Positions 52,179-60,824 of a DNA stretch of 64,000 nt are shown here, piece by piece. Location of the stretch: positions 15,785-79,784 of the forward strand of contig DXAH01000013.1 in NCBI GenBank assembly GCA_019117105.1, given 5' to 3'. The notes under the pieces were generated by a model. The model was not told where the DNA came from, did not search any database, and saw only the letters and a program-made list of their open reading frames with translations. Position 1 is the stretch's first letter; each line of letters opens with the position of its first letter. The DNA comes from Duodenibacillus intestinigallinarum. Lineage in GTDB: Bacteria; Pseudomonadota; Gammaproteobacteria; Burkholderiales; Burkholderiaceae_F. A program made the translations under genes and the position numbers.

Positions 52179-52940
52179 ATGCCTCTTAGCACTACTGTAC
52201 TGAGCCGCCCCGTTCTGACGGTACGCGTACACGCCGGTCTGAACGCGGCCAGCCTTCTTGCCGGTCTTTTTACCGTTGGCGGCATAGGTCTTTTTTCAAG
52301 CGCCGACGAACTTCTGAAATTGCACTTTCCCAAAGCGCAGGCCTCACTTGAGGTCGAGCCCGTTTCCGTCAACGGCATCGGCGGCGTGACAGCGCGTTTC
52401 GAGACTCCTGCCGAAGGACATGTGCATCGCACTCCTGGCAACATTCTTCATTACTACGCCTCGGCCTCGAACCTGTCGGAAGCCGCTTTCGAAGTCGCCC
52501 GCCGCATTTGGCACAACGTGGCCACAGCCGAAGCCCGCGTACACAACAGTCCGCTTGAATCGGTGCACTTTCACGAAGTGGGCCGAATGACCAATATTCT
52601 GGCGGTGGGCCTGATTGCCGAAATGTTCACGTCGATCAATCCGACGGCTTTTGTAGCCTCTCCCTTGCCGCTGGCCGACGGTACGGTGCGTTGCGCGCAC
52701 GGTGCAGTCCCCAATCCGGCACCTGCTACTTTAGCTCAGCTCGAAGGTGTAGCCGTACGCCCCTACAACGGTACGGGCGAAACGGTGACCCCCACCGGAG
52801 TGGCTATTCTCAAGGGACTCGGCGCGCAATTCGGTCCCTGGCCCGAAATGTACGTCAAGCGACAGGTCACCGCCTTTGCTCCCGGAAAAACGTTTGAAGG
52901 AGCCAACGGTTTGGTGTTTGCTCTCGGGCAGCCGCTTTAA
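52179..52940 (+). CDS. larC: LarC-like protein, N-terminal (LarC1) part only
   Basis: A 253-residue protein similar to the first part of LarC, the nickel-inserting cyclometallase. Family blocks are HFHEVGR, SPLPLADGTVRCAHGAVPNP and GETVTPTGVAILKGL. The usual start motif with a GISGDM-like segment is replaced by AGLNAASLLAGLFTVGG, and the expected HxHH block reads HVHR. Full LarC is about 400 residues with a C-terminal CTP-binding part; here a terminator follows 21 bases after the stop and no larC2 frame exists. It may be degenerate or depend on a second protein elsewhere. Confidence 0.8.
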   Translation: MPLSTTVLSRPVLTVRVHAGLNAASLLAGLFTVGGIGLFSSADELLKLHFPKAQASLEVEPVSVNGIGGVTARFETPAEGHVHRTPGNILHYYASASNLSEAAFEVARRIWHNVATAEARVHNSPLESVHFHEVGRMTNILAVGLIAEMFTSINPTAFVASPLPLADGTVRCAHGAVPNPAPATLAQLEGVAVRPYNGTGETVTPTGVAILKGLGAQFGPWPEMYVKRQVTAFAPGKTFEGANGLVFALGQPL

Positions 52941-52960
52941 CGCGCTTTCCGGCAACGATA

Positions 52961-52998
52961 AAAACGGCGCATTGACTTTGGGTCTTTGCGCCGTTTTT
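52961..52998. terminator. Bidirectional terminator between larC and pgm gene
   Basis: AAAACGGCGCA (52961-52971) pairs with TGCGCCGTTTT (52987-52997), an 11-bp stem with A-run and T-run sides in a convergent gap. Confidence 0.85.
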
Positions 52999-53018
52999 GC
53001 GTTGTCAGTTAACCGTCA

Positions 53019-54404
53019 TCAGAACGGCAGCTTCACCGTCGGATCCACTGAGAGGATGAACGCGGCGAAACGCTCCTTGATACGCTCAAGCGCTTCAGGC
53101 GTGTCGCCTTCCACGCGAATCACCGCCACAGGAGTGGTGTTGGACGAACGGGCCAGAGCAAAGCCATCCTTGAATTCCACACGCAGACCATCGATCAGGA
53201 TCACGTCTTCGGCGTCGTCAAACTTTGCTGCCTGACGCAGCTTTTCAATAAACGCCTTGTTTTCGCCTTCCTTGGAAAATTCGATATGCAGTTCGGGCGT
53301 GTTGACGGCCGTGGGCAACGCATCGAGTACGGCCGAAGGATTGTCGCTGCGGCTGACGATTTCAAGCAGACGTGCAGCGGCATAGAGTCCATCGTCAAAA
53401 CCTGGCCAACGACCGTCGTTAAAGAACAAATGACCGCTCATTTCACCCGCAAACGGAGCTCCCGTTTCGCGCAATCGAGCTTTCACAAGCGAATGACCCG
53501 TTGCGCTGATCGTAGGAACGCCGCCTCGTTCTCGAATCCAGGGCACCAGAGCGCGCGTGCACTTGACGTCGTAAATGATCTGAGCGCCAGGATGGTGCTT
53601 GAGGATGTCTTCGGCAAAAAGCATCATCTGACGATCAGGATAGATGATATTGCCCGAGCGGGTCACGACGCCCAGACGGTCGGCATCGCCGTCAAAGGCA
53701 AGACCAAGCTCCGCGTCGCCGGCCTGCACTGCGCGAATCAGATCGTTGAGGTTGGCGGGCTTACTCGGATCGGGATGGTGATGCGGGAAGTTGCCGTCGA
53801 TTTCGAAATAAAGCGGCTCGATGTCCGCACCGAGTCCCTCAAAGAGGCGTGCGGCAAGCGGGCCTGCCACGCCGTTACCGCAGTCAACGGCAACCTTCAT
53901 GCGGCGAGCAAGCTTCACGTTGCCGCAAATTTTTTCAAGATAGGCGGGCGTCACGTCGACCGTTTCGATCGTGCCCGGCACTTCGGCCTTGATCACGTCG
54001 CCGGCTTCTATGGCGTCGGCAATCGCGGCAATTTCATGTCCGAACAACGTCAGGCCGCCCAACATCATTTTCAGTCCGTTGTATTCCGACGGATTGTGCG
54101 AACCGGTCACAGCAACGCCGGAGCCGCAGCCGAAATGGTGCGTAGCGAAATAGAGCACCGGCGTGGGCTGCATGCCGATGTCCTTGACGTTGACGCCCGC
54201 AGACACGATACCCTGCATGAGAGCAGTCGACAGGGACGGTCCGGAAAGGCGACCGTCGCGGCCCACGCACATGGTTTGGATGCCCTTGCGAGCGGCCCAG
54301 GTGCCGAGCACTTCGCCGACGCCGCGCACAACGTCTTCGGTCAGCGTTCTTCCGACGATGCCGCGGATGTCGTAGGCCTTGAAGATAGAACGATCAAGCT
54401 GCAT
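53019..54404 (-). CDS. Phosphomannomutase/phosphoglucomutase (AlgC type)
   Basis: A 461-residue alpha-D-phosphohexomutase interconverting 1- and 6-phosphates of mannose or glucose for surface polysaccharide. The phospho-Ser is in VTGSHNPSEYNG, the metal loop is DGDADR, the sugar loop GEMSGHLFF, and the C-terminal phosphate-binding loop RSSNTTPVAVIRVEG. Start MQLDRSIFKAYDIRG at 54404 matches AlgC homologues. It is divergent from aspS. Confidence 0.93.
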   Translation of the reverse strand: MQLDRSIFKAYDIRGIVGRTLTEDVVRGVGEVLGTWAARKGIQTMCVGRDGRLSGPSLSTALMQGIVSAGVNVKDIGMQPTPVLYFATHHFGCGSGVAVTGSHNPSEYNGLKMMLGGLTLFGHEIAAIADAIEAGDVIKAEVPGTIETVDVTPAYLEKICGNVKLARRMKVAVDCGNGVAGPLAARLFEGLGADIEPLYFEIDGNFPHHHPDPSKPANLNDLIRAVQAGDAELGLAFDGDADRLGVVTRSGNIIYPDRQMMLFAEDILKHHPGAQIIYDVKCTRALVPWIRERGGVPTISATGHSLVKARLRETGAPFAGEMSGHLFFNDGRWPGFDDGLYAAARLLEIVSRSDNPSAVLDALPTAVNTPELHIEFSKEGENKAFIEKLRQAAKFDDAEDVILIDGLRVEFKDGFALARSSNTTPVAVIRVEGDTPEALERIKERFAAFILSVDPTVKLPF

Positions 54405-54697
54405 AGAAATTCTCTTTATGTGGATGTAACGGCTCACTCGCCTGTTCGGAGTTCCTTGCATTGTAGGCAGTTCTGCCTATGGATGGGTGCAAACTTGTTT
54501 CTCGGCGTTGCGCTTTGTGCAAGATTGCTTCCGTTCGTCGTTCATATTCGGCAACAGCGACAGGCTCAAGGCCGCGCAAAGAAAGCATAGAGGCATTAAA
54601 ATATTGCCTCATTGTGTAATCAGAAGGCCGTGCTTTTTGTTGTGCGGCACGGCCCGACTCGGGCCGAAACAAAGAAAAACAGGAAACCGGAGCAATT

Positions 54698-56500
54698 ATG
54701 CGTACCACATACAGTGGCTTGGTCGACGAAAAACTCATCGGCCAGACCGTCACCCTCTATGGGTGGGCTCATCGTCGTCGCGACCACGGCGGCGTGATTT
54801 TCATTGACTTGCGCGACCGTGAAGGCCTCGTGCAGGTGGTTTGCGATCCGGACCGTCCCGAAGTGTTCGCTACGGCCGACAAGGTGCGCAACGAGTTCTG
54901 CCTCGCCGTGGTCGGCGTTGTGCGTGCTCGCCCCGAAGGCACCAAGAACGAACACCTCATCTCGGGCGGCGTCGAAGTGCTTTGCCAGCAGCTCGAAATC
55001 CTCAATCCGTCGTTGCCGCCGCCCTTCCAGCTCGACGACGACACCGTGAGCGAGTCGGCTCGCCTTACCTATCGCGTGCTTGATCTGCGTCGTCAGCAGA
55101 TGCAGCGCAACCTCAAGCTGCGCTTCAAAGTGGCTCAGGCCTTCCGTCACTTCCTTGACGAAAACGGCTTCATCGACATCGAAACGCCGTTCCTCACAAA
55201 GTCCACGCCCGAAGGCGCCCGCGACTACCTCGTGCCTTCCCGCACGATGGACGGCCACTTCTTCGCTCTGCCGCAGTCGCCGCAGCTCTTCAAGCAACTT
55301 CTGATGATTGCCGGCTTCGACCGCTACTACCAGATCGTCAAGTGCTTCCGCGACGAAGACCTCCGCGCCGACCGTCAGCCCGAATTCACCCAGGTTGATA
55401 TCGAAACGTCGTTCCTCAAGGAAGAAGAAATCCGCGAGATCATGGAAAACCTGATCCGCCGCGTCTTCAAGCAGGTTCTCGACGTTGATCTCGCTAAAGA
55501 AGGCGAACGCTTCCTCGTGATGCCCTACAAGCAGGCCATGGCCGACTACGGCTCCGACAAGCCCGACCTGCGCGTCAAGCTCAAGCTCGTCGAAGTCACC
55601 GACATTGTCGCCAACAGCGAATTCAAGGTCTTCACCTCCGTGAAGTCCATCCACAACGGTAAGGTTGTCGCACTGCGCGTCCCGGGCGCCAGCGCCATGC
55701 CGCGCTCCGAAATCGACGGCTACACCGAGTACGTCAAGATCTACGGCGCCAAAGGTTTGGCCTACATCAAGATCAACGATGTCACGGCAGGCCGCGAAGG
55801 CATGCAGGGCCCCGTGGTGAAGAACCTCTCCGACGAAGTGGTCGCCAAGATCGTTGAAGTCACTGGCGCTCAGTCCGGCGATGTGATCTTCTTCGGCGCC
55901 GACAAGGCCAAGATCGTCTACGACAGCCTCGGCGCTCTGCGTCTGAAGATCGGTCACAGCGAATTCGGCAAGAAGAACGGTCTCTTTGAAGAAGGCTGGC
56001 GTCCGCTGTGGGTCGTTGACTTCCCGATGTTCGAATACTCCGAAGACGAAGACCGCTGGGTGGCCTGCCACCATCCGTTCACCTCGCCCAAGGACGAATG
56101 CGTGGATCTGCTCGAAACCGATCCCGAAAATTGCTTCGCCAAGGCCTACGACATGGTCTTGAACGGTTGGGAAATTGGCGGCGGTTCCGTCCGTATCCAC
56201 CGCGCCGATGTCCAGAGCAAGGTCTTCAGTGCTCTGAAGATTGGTCCGGAAGAAGCCAAGCTCAAGTTCGGCTTCCTGCTTGACGCTCTGCAGTACGGTG
56301 CGCCTCCTCACGGCGGCATCGCCTTCGGTTTGGACCGTATCGTCACGATGATGGCGGGTGCACCCTCCATTCGCGACGTGATCGCCTTCCCGAAGACGCA
56401 GCGCGCTCAGTGCCTGCTCACCGGTGCTCCGAGCCCGGTCGACGAAAAGCAGTTGCGCGAACTGCACATTCGTCTGCGCAACGAACCCAAGAAGGATTAA
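54698..56500 (+). CDS. aspS: Aspartyl-tRNA synthetase
   Basis: A 600-residue class IIb synthetase. It has an N-terminal OB anticodon-binding domain (about 1-105, with GWAHRRRDHGGVIFIDLRDR), motif 2 FRDEDLRADRQPEFTQVD, a bacterial GAD insertion (about 290-420) and motif 3 GIAFGLDRIVTMM. Strongly codon-biased, as expected for a highly expressed gene. Whether it also charges tRNA-Asn depends on gatCAB, which is outside the window. Confidence 0.98.
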   Translation: MRTTYSGLVDEKLIGQTVTLYGWAHRRRDHGGVIFIDLRDREGLVQVVCDPDRPEVFATADKVRNEFCLAVVGVVRARPEGTKNEHLISGGVEVLCQQLEILNPSLPPPFQLDDDTVSESARLTYRVLDLRRQQMQRNLKLRFKVAQAFRHFLDENGFIDIETPFLTKSTPEGARDYLVPSRTMDGHFFALPQSPQLFKQLLMIAGFDRYYQIVKCFRDEDLRADRQPEFTQVDIETSFLKEEEIREIMENLIRRVFKQVLDVDLAKEGERFLVMPYKQAMADYGSDKPDLRVKLKLVEVTDIVANSEFKVFTSVKSIHNGKVVALRVPGASAMPRSEIDGYTEYVKIYGAKGLAYIKINDVTAGREGMQGPVVKNLSDEVVAKIVEVTGAQSGDVIFFGADKAKIVYDSLGALRLKIGHSEFGKKNGLFEEGWRPLWVVDFPMFEYSEDEDRWVACHHPFTSPKDECVDLLETDPENCFAKAYDMVLNGWEIGGGSVRIHRADVQSKVFSALKIGPEEAKLKFGFLLDALQYGAPPHGGIAFGLDRIVTMMAGAPSIRDVIAFPKTQRAQCLLTGAPSPVDEKQLRELHIRLRNEPKKD

Positions 56501-56549
56501 TTTCCTGCGCGCGGGTGCATGAACCGCTTCGATGACGCATGCACCTCAG

Positions 56550-56586
56550 ACAGCCCGACAGAGCTTTCCTTTGCCGGGCTGTTTTT
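56550..56586 (+). terminator. Terminator after aspS
   Basis: ACAGCCCG (56550-56557) pairs with CGGGCTGT (56575-56582), then a TTTTT run. A second hairpin GGTGCATG/CATGCACC (56514-56521 with 56538-56545) lies just upstream. Confidence 0.8.
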
Positions 56587-56704
56587 ATGTGCAAACGGAA
56601 ACAAAATCACGCGTTCGTACGCTGCGGCAGCCGTTATACTTTTGTTCGAACTAATCCTTAGCCGTTGATTTTTATTCCAACAAAATCAACGCCTTTCGAG
56701 AACA

Positions 56705-57085
56705 ATGGCCCTCACAACGACAAAACAACGACGAGCCATCGGGGAGCGACTCGCCCAGGAGCGCCGCAGACTCAACTACACCGAGTTGCAGATTGCCCAG
56801 CTTCTCGGGGTTCAGCTGGAGGTGTACCTTCAGTACGAATCCGGAGAAGATGATCCCGGAATCTTCAGCATGCAGCGTCTCTACTCCATCGGCTTTGACG
56901 TCATGTTCATCATCACCGGTGATCGCTATCGTCCGGTGCAGGAAGAAAGCGAGCTTTTGAACCGCTTCCGCGAGCTATCGCTGCGCGGCAAAACATCCGT
57001 CTTCATGACGCTTGATGCACTTGAGAGATTGGCACCGAATCTCAAAGAGAACATCAAAAAGAAAATCCGCGACACGTTGCGCTGA
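56705..57085 (+). CDS. XRE-type helix-turn-helix transcriptional regulator
   Basis: A 126-residue protein with an N-terminal HTH (about residues 10-65: IGERLAQERRRLNYTELQIA, then GVQLEVYLQYESGEDDPG) and a short helical C-terminal tail. No sensor domain is visible. It resembles small phage-type XRE repressors, but no phage genes surround it. It stands between aspS and the convergent fez-like operon, so a link with that operon is possible but unsupported by sequence. Confidence 0.78.
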   Translation: MALTTTKQRRAIGERLAQERRRLNYTELQIAQLLGVQLEVYLQYESGEDDPGIFSMQRLYSIGFDVMFIITGDRYRPVQEESELLNRFRELSLRGKTSVFMTLDALERLAPNLKENIKKKIRDTLR

Positions 57086-57106
57086 ACCGCAGTCGACCGC
57101 CAAAGC

Positions 57107-57155
57107 AAAACCGCCGAAAAACGGGAAAGTCATCTTCCGTTGTCCGGCGGTTTTA
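57107..57155. terminator. Terminator between the XRE gene and the fez-like operon
   Basis: AAAACCGCCG (57107-57116) pairs with CGGCGGTTTT (57145-57154), followed by ATTTTT. It can end both convergent transcripts. Confidence 0.8.
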
Positions 57156-57177
57156 TTTTTGGTTCGAATTGATTGGA

Positions 57178-57552
57178 TCAGTCCTGCTTGGGTTTCGATG
57201 GCGTCAGTGCTTTCTCCTGCGGTGCAGCTTGCTGCGGCATTTCGTCTCCGGACTTTTCCGACTCAGGCTGCGGAGCAGACGCCGCAGCCTGAGCAGCCGC
57301 CTGAAAGGTCGCAAGGATTTCCTTGAAACTCTCGAGCCAATCGTGCGCACGCTTGAGCCATTCGTCCGGCTTGTCAGCGAGAACCTTCAGCGCGGCACGC
57401 ACACCAGCCGGATTGATGATGTAGAGGATCGCGGCCAAGCAGATAAAGACACCCGCGGCAATCAGAAGCGCCGCCACAGAAACGGCAGCCAGCGCCACAA
57501 GCCCAAGCGCCATGGCAAAAATGGCAAATTTCTCTACCCAAGAACGCGACAT
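57178..57552 (-). CDS. Small membrane protein, fourth gene of the fez-like operon
   Basis: A 124-residue protein I do not recognise. The start at 57552 has a GGAAGG site. A long hydrophobic stretch (about residues 8-48) may form two close helices, followed by NPAGVRAALKVLADKPDEWL, an amphipathic segment rich in Trp, Lys and Glu, then a disordered Ala/Gln/Pro/Lys tail. It is 14 bases after the HMA-like gene, so is likely co-transcribed and may be a further organelle membrane component (inference). Confidence 0.75.
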   Translation of the reverse strand: MSRSWVEKFAIFAMALGLVALAAVSVAALLIAAGVFICLAAILYIINPAGVRAALKVLADKPDEWLKRAHDWLESFKEILATFQAAAQAAASAPQPESEKSGDEMPQQAAPQEKALTPSKPKQD

Positions 57553-57566
57553 GACCTTCCTTTTGT

Positions 57567-58130
57567 TCAGAGAACACGGCGATGCTGCCACAAGTGCAGC
57601 AAGACGAAGGCGGCAAAACCCCAGCCCAAATAACCGTGCCCTGACTTATTGAAAGCCAGAGACGCCACGGACGCGGAGCCCAGTCCCAGCATGATGCGGT
57701 TTTGCGCCATGCGTCGGGCGCGCTTGGTGTTTTTCACGTCCGGCACGATCACCTTGGCAACGCTGTCCAACGCCGTCTGACCAATTTTTTTGGCGGGCTC
57801 CAGCGCCTCCTTCGCACAAGTCGTTAAAGAACAACCTTCGGACTGAGGCGCGTGCGTGCCTTCCTCGAGAGCGGAGTCATCACCCGCTTCGACCATTTCG
57901 AGCCACCCTTGCAGATGGTCCTTCATGGTTTCCGCGTCAAGCCGCAGCGGATCCCAAAGCAGCAATGCGCTGCCCACGGACGGATTAAAGCTCACCGATG
58001 TCACACCGTCGACGGCCATAACCATCGCCTCGATCGCCTGACGCTCCTCACCGCCGAGTCCGACTAAAGCCGGGTGACGGACGCGCATGCGGCCATTTGC
58101 GAAACTTCTGACATACATTTCCAATTGCAT
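57567..58130 (-). CDS. fezC: HMA-like membrane protein, candidate ferrosome protein FezC
   Basis: A 187-residue protein. The N-terminal 75 residues look like a degenerate heavy-metal-associated fold (GVTSVSFNPSVGSALLLWDP) without the CxxC metal motif. It opens with an Arg-rich patch NGRMRVRHPAL. A linker carries CSLTTC and a basic KNTKRARRMAQNR, then a hydrophobic C-terminal region (about 145-182). An HMA-like partner beside an SCA-type P1B ATPase and a small membrane protein is the layout reported for ferrosome (fez) clusters. The ferrosome role is inference from gene set and ATPase class. Confidence 0.72.
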   Translation of the reverse strand: MQLEMYVRSFANGRMRVRHPALVGLGGEERQAIEAMVMAVDGVTSVSFNPSVGSALLLWDPLRLDAETMKDHLQGWLEMVEAGDDSALEEGTHAPQSEGCSLTTCAKEALEPAKKIGQTALDSVAKVIVPDVKNTKRARRMAQNRIMLGLGSASVASLAFNKSGHGYLGWGFAAFVLLHLWQHRRVL

Positions 58131-58142
58131 TGTCTTTGCCTT

Positions 58143-60479
58143 TCAGAGTCGGGAGGTTTCGTCCAACAACCCTGCCAAATGCTCGGTGTGTGGCTGCTGC
58201 AGGAGCACCTCGCGCACCTTTTCGATCACATCATGCCATTCGATACGGCCATTGTCAGCCGGACGCATGGCGTTCAAGCACACGCCGATCGTCGTGAGAT
58301 TGTGCAGCACCGCTCCCATGGCAGGCTGCAACAAACCCGTGACGCCTCCCGCCATAAAGGCAGAATTGAGCCCCACCGAAGTCACAAAGTTTGTTTTTAC
58401 GCGTTTCATCACGGCTCGCCCCAGGTCAATGGCGCGGGGCAGATCCTCTAGCGTGTTGCGGGTGAGCACCACATCGGCCACCTCCTGCGCAATAGCACTT
58501 CCTTCGCGAAGCGTTGCGCCGACATCTGCCGCAGAAAGCGCAGGACTGTCGTTAATGCCGTCACCCACCATCAAAACCTTGCCCCCTCCTGCCCTGAGCC
58601 TCTGCACATAGCCCGCCTTATCGGTCGGCAGGACTTGCGCGCGGTATTCGTCCACGCCAATCTGGGCAGCTACAACGGCGGCTGTGCGTTCATCGTCGCC
58701 CGTAAGCATCACGACACGCTTGATGCCTCGCTTCTTAAGTTCGGCAATTACCCGCGCCGATTCTTCCCGAATCGGATCCACAATGCCGAGCAAACCAATC
58801 AATTTTCCCGCGCAAGCAATGTAGAGAATCGATTTACCCTCGCGAGCAAGCCGTTCCACATGCGCTCTGGCCGTTGAACAGTCCACGCCTTCATCGTCTT
58901 CAACAAAATGCCGAGACCCGATGATGACTTTGGCCGAATCCACGCTTGAGCATATGCCGTGTGCCACAACATAGTTCACTTGTGCATCGTGTTTTTCGAT
59001 GAAGTGGTCCAAATCGCGGTCAACAGCGGCCTGCACCACAGCTCGGGAAACAGGATGCGGGAAGTGTTCTTCCAAACAGGCCGCCAAACTCAGCAGTTCG
59101 TCTTCATCACGCGCCGCATCCAACGTCACAACGTCGGAAAGCTTCGGAGAAGCTGCCGTGAGCGTACCCGTTTTGTCAAACACTACCGTATCAACTTCTG
59201 CCAACGCTTCCAGATAGCGGCCGCCCTTGATGAGGGTGCCGTTTTTCGTTCCCGTTTTCATACCGGCAAGAATGGCCAGCGGCGTTGCCAACCGCAATGC
59301 ACAGGAATAGTCCACCATGAGCACGCCGGCAGTACGCGTCAGGTTGCGGGTCAAAAGAAACACAAGACCGGCGAGCGCAAAGTTATACGGAACGATGGCA
59401 TCGGCCAGGCGTTCGGCCTTACCCTGGATGCCCGCCTTGCTCTTCTCGCTGGTTTCGATAAATTCGATAATTTTTGACAAACGTGTTTCACCGGCCAATT
59501 TGGTTGGCCGAATATCAATCTCTCCGTCTTCAACTACCGTACCGGCGTAAACCTGTCCGCCTTGCGTACGGTGAACCGGCAACGGTTCACCGGTCATCGT
59601 CGCCTGATTAACGTCGGCTTCGCCTCCCACAACCGTCCCGTCAACGGGAATCGTACTGCCGGCACGCACCACGATTACGTCGCTTTCGGACACTTCCACA
59701 AGAGGCACTTCGACAACAGTTTCACCTTTGCGCACCCAGACCCGATCAACCTTAAGAGCCAATTGGTCGGCCAAACTCTCAAGCGACTTCTTGCGAGTGT
59801 AGTTTTCAAGCATTTCGCCCAAGCCCAGCAACAGAGCCACCAGGCCGGCAGTCTTGAAATCTCGTCTCAGCAGAGAAATGCCGATGGCAGCAGCGTCAAG
59901 CACCTCCACCGTCAATTTTCCGCGCCGCAACTGCTTGGCCCCTTCGATTAGGAAGGGAATCGCGCCGAGCACCGCATTCAGTGCGTTAATAACCAACGGC
60001 ATAAAGGGGCGCACCACCACCCAACGAACCAGCGGAGAAAAATCAAGCTCTCCCGACTGCGGCTCTCTGACAACCTGGCTGAGTCGCTGCAACGGACGCG
60101 ATAAAACACGAAGCAGCGGCATCGATCGCATAGCTCGCACCACGGTCGCCAAAGCAGGAGCCCCGGTTGTGGGCACCGACTCCTTGTCTTGCGTTTCGGC
60201 TTTCGCCTTTTGCAGAGCCTCTACGTGAGCCTTGCGCGCATCGCGCATCATCGGCGGCACCGCCGCAAGTCCCTTCAGGTACTCCGCCACCGGCACCAAG
60301 CCACACGCATCATCGTAAAAAACAATCACCGAACCCGTGCGCGGATTGACCTTCACGCCGGAAACGCCGGCGATCACCGACACATCGTCGGCAATCAATT
60401 CGGCACTTGCCGTCGTCATCGTGCCGGTCGTGATCCACCGCTGACGGTTACCGACTTCATGAACTAATTTAAAAAACAT
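58143..60479 (-). CDS. fezB: P1B-type ATPase with SCA metal motif, candidate ferrosome ATPase FezB
   Basis: A 778-residue metal-transporting P-type ATPase. Actuator motif TGEP (296-299), membrane metal motif SCALR (392-396) in place of CPC, phosphorylation site DKTGT (Asp435), the P1B His-Pro pair (475-476) and GDGIND (639-644) are all present. The N-terminus is an HMA-like domain lacking CxxC, opening with VGNRQRW. The SCA motif marks the P1B group I know as P1B-6, which includes FezB, needed for iron-filled ferrosome organelles. Between a FezA-like and a FezC-like gene this is the core of the cluster. Confidence 0.85.
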   Translation of the reverse strand: MFFKLVHEVGNRQRWITTGTMTTASAELIADDVSVIAGVSGVKVNPRTGSVIVFYDDACGLVPVAEYLKGLAAVPPMMRDARKAHVEALQKAKAETQDKESVPTTGAPALATVVRAMRSMPLLRVLSRPLQRLSQVVREPQSGELDFSPLVRWVVVRPFMPLVINALNAVLGAIPFLIEGAKQLRRGKLTVEVLDAAAIGISLLRRDFKTAGLVALLLGLGEMLENYTRKKSLESLADQLALKVDRVWVRKGETVVEVPLVEVSESDVIVVRAGSTIPVDGTVVGGEADVNQATMTGEPLPVHRTQGGQVYAGTVVEDGEIDIRPTKLAGETRLSKIIEFIETSEKSKAGIQGKAERLADAIVPYNFALAGLVFLLTRNLTRTAGVLMVDYSCALRLATPLAILAGMKTGTKNGTLIKGGRYLEALAEVDTVVFDKTGTLTAASPKLSDVVTLDAARDEDELLSLAACLEEHFPHPVSRAVVQAAVDRDLDHFIEKHDAQVNYVVAHGICSSVDSAKVIIGSRHFVEDDEGVDCSTARAHVERLAREGKSILYIACAGKLIGLLGIVDPIREESARVIAELKKRGIKRVVMLTGDDERTAAVVAAQIGVDEYRAQVLPTDKAGYVQRLRAGGGKVLMVGDGINDSPALSAADVGATLREGSAIAQEVADVVLTRNTLEDLPRAIDLGRAVMKRVKTNFVTSVGLNSAFMAGGVTGLLQPAMGAVLHNLTTIGVCLNAMRPADNGRIEWHDVIEKVREVLLQQPHTEHLAGLLDETSRL

Positions 60480-60524
60480 TCCTTATGCGTCCGAAAAGAT
60501 GGACGAAACCGCTCGCGGTACGAA

Positions 60525-60824
60525 TCAGGCCTGGGTCTTTTCAACGGCGGGATCTTGAACGGCCTGGGCCGTTTCCTGAGCTTCCTGGGCCGCCTTCTTT
60601 TCCTGATTCTTAAGTTGAGCTTCGGCTACGACATCTTCAATATCTTCCTTTACGCCTTCGGCAACGGACATCAGCTTGTCGCGCAGAGCGATGCCGCCCG
60701 CCACGAGATCAGTTGCCAGCGGTTTGACACCCTGCACGCGACCGCGAGAAATCGCCATCGCACCGAGAGCGCCGAGGGCAACGCCACCGAGGAAAATCAG
60801 GCCGTACTTGGTGTAGTTGTTCAT
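60525..60824 (-). CDS. fezA: Gly-rich single-span membrane protein, candidate ferrosome protein FezA
   Basis: A 99-residue protein. One N-terminal transmembrane helix (about residues 8-26) carries repeated small-residue contacts (FLGGVALGALGAMAIS), suited to helix packing. A charged helical region and a Gln/Ala/Glu-rich tail follow (EAQLKNQEKKAAQEAQETAQ). First gene of the operon, 45 bases before the ATPase gene. Small hydrophobic proteins open fez clusters in other bacteria; the symbol is assigned by context and general features. Confidence 0.68.
   Translation of the reverse strand: MNNYTKYGLIFLGGVALGALGAMAISRGRVQGVKPLATDLVAGGIALRDKLMSVAEGVKEDIEDVVAEAQLKNQEKKAAQEAQETAQAVQDPAVEKTQA

Noticed and set aside
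54620..56467. A 615-codon minus-strand open frame opposite aspS
   Set aside because: It is a shadow of aspS. Long antisense frames are expected with this codon usage, and its product is a repetitive Asp/Val/Phe/His-rich sequence with no motif.
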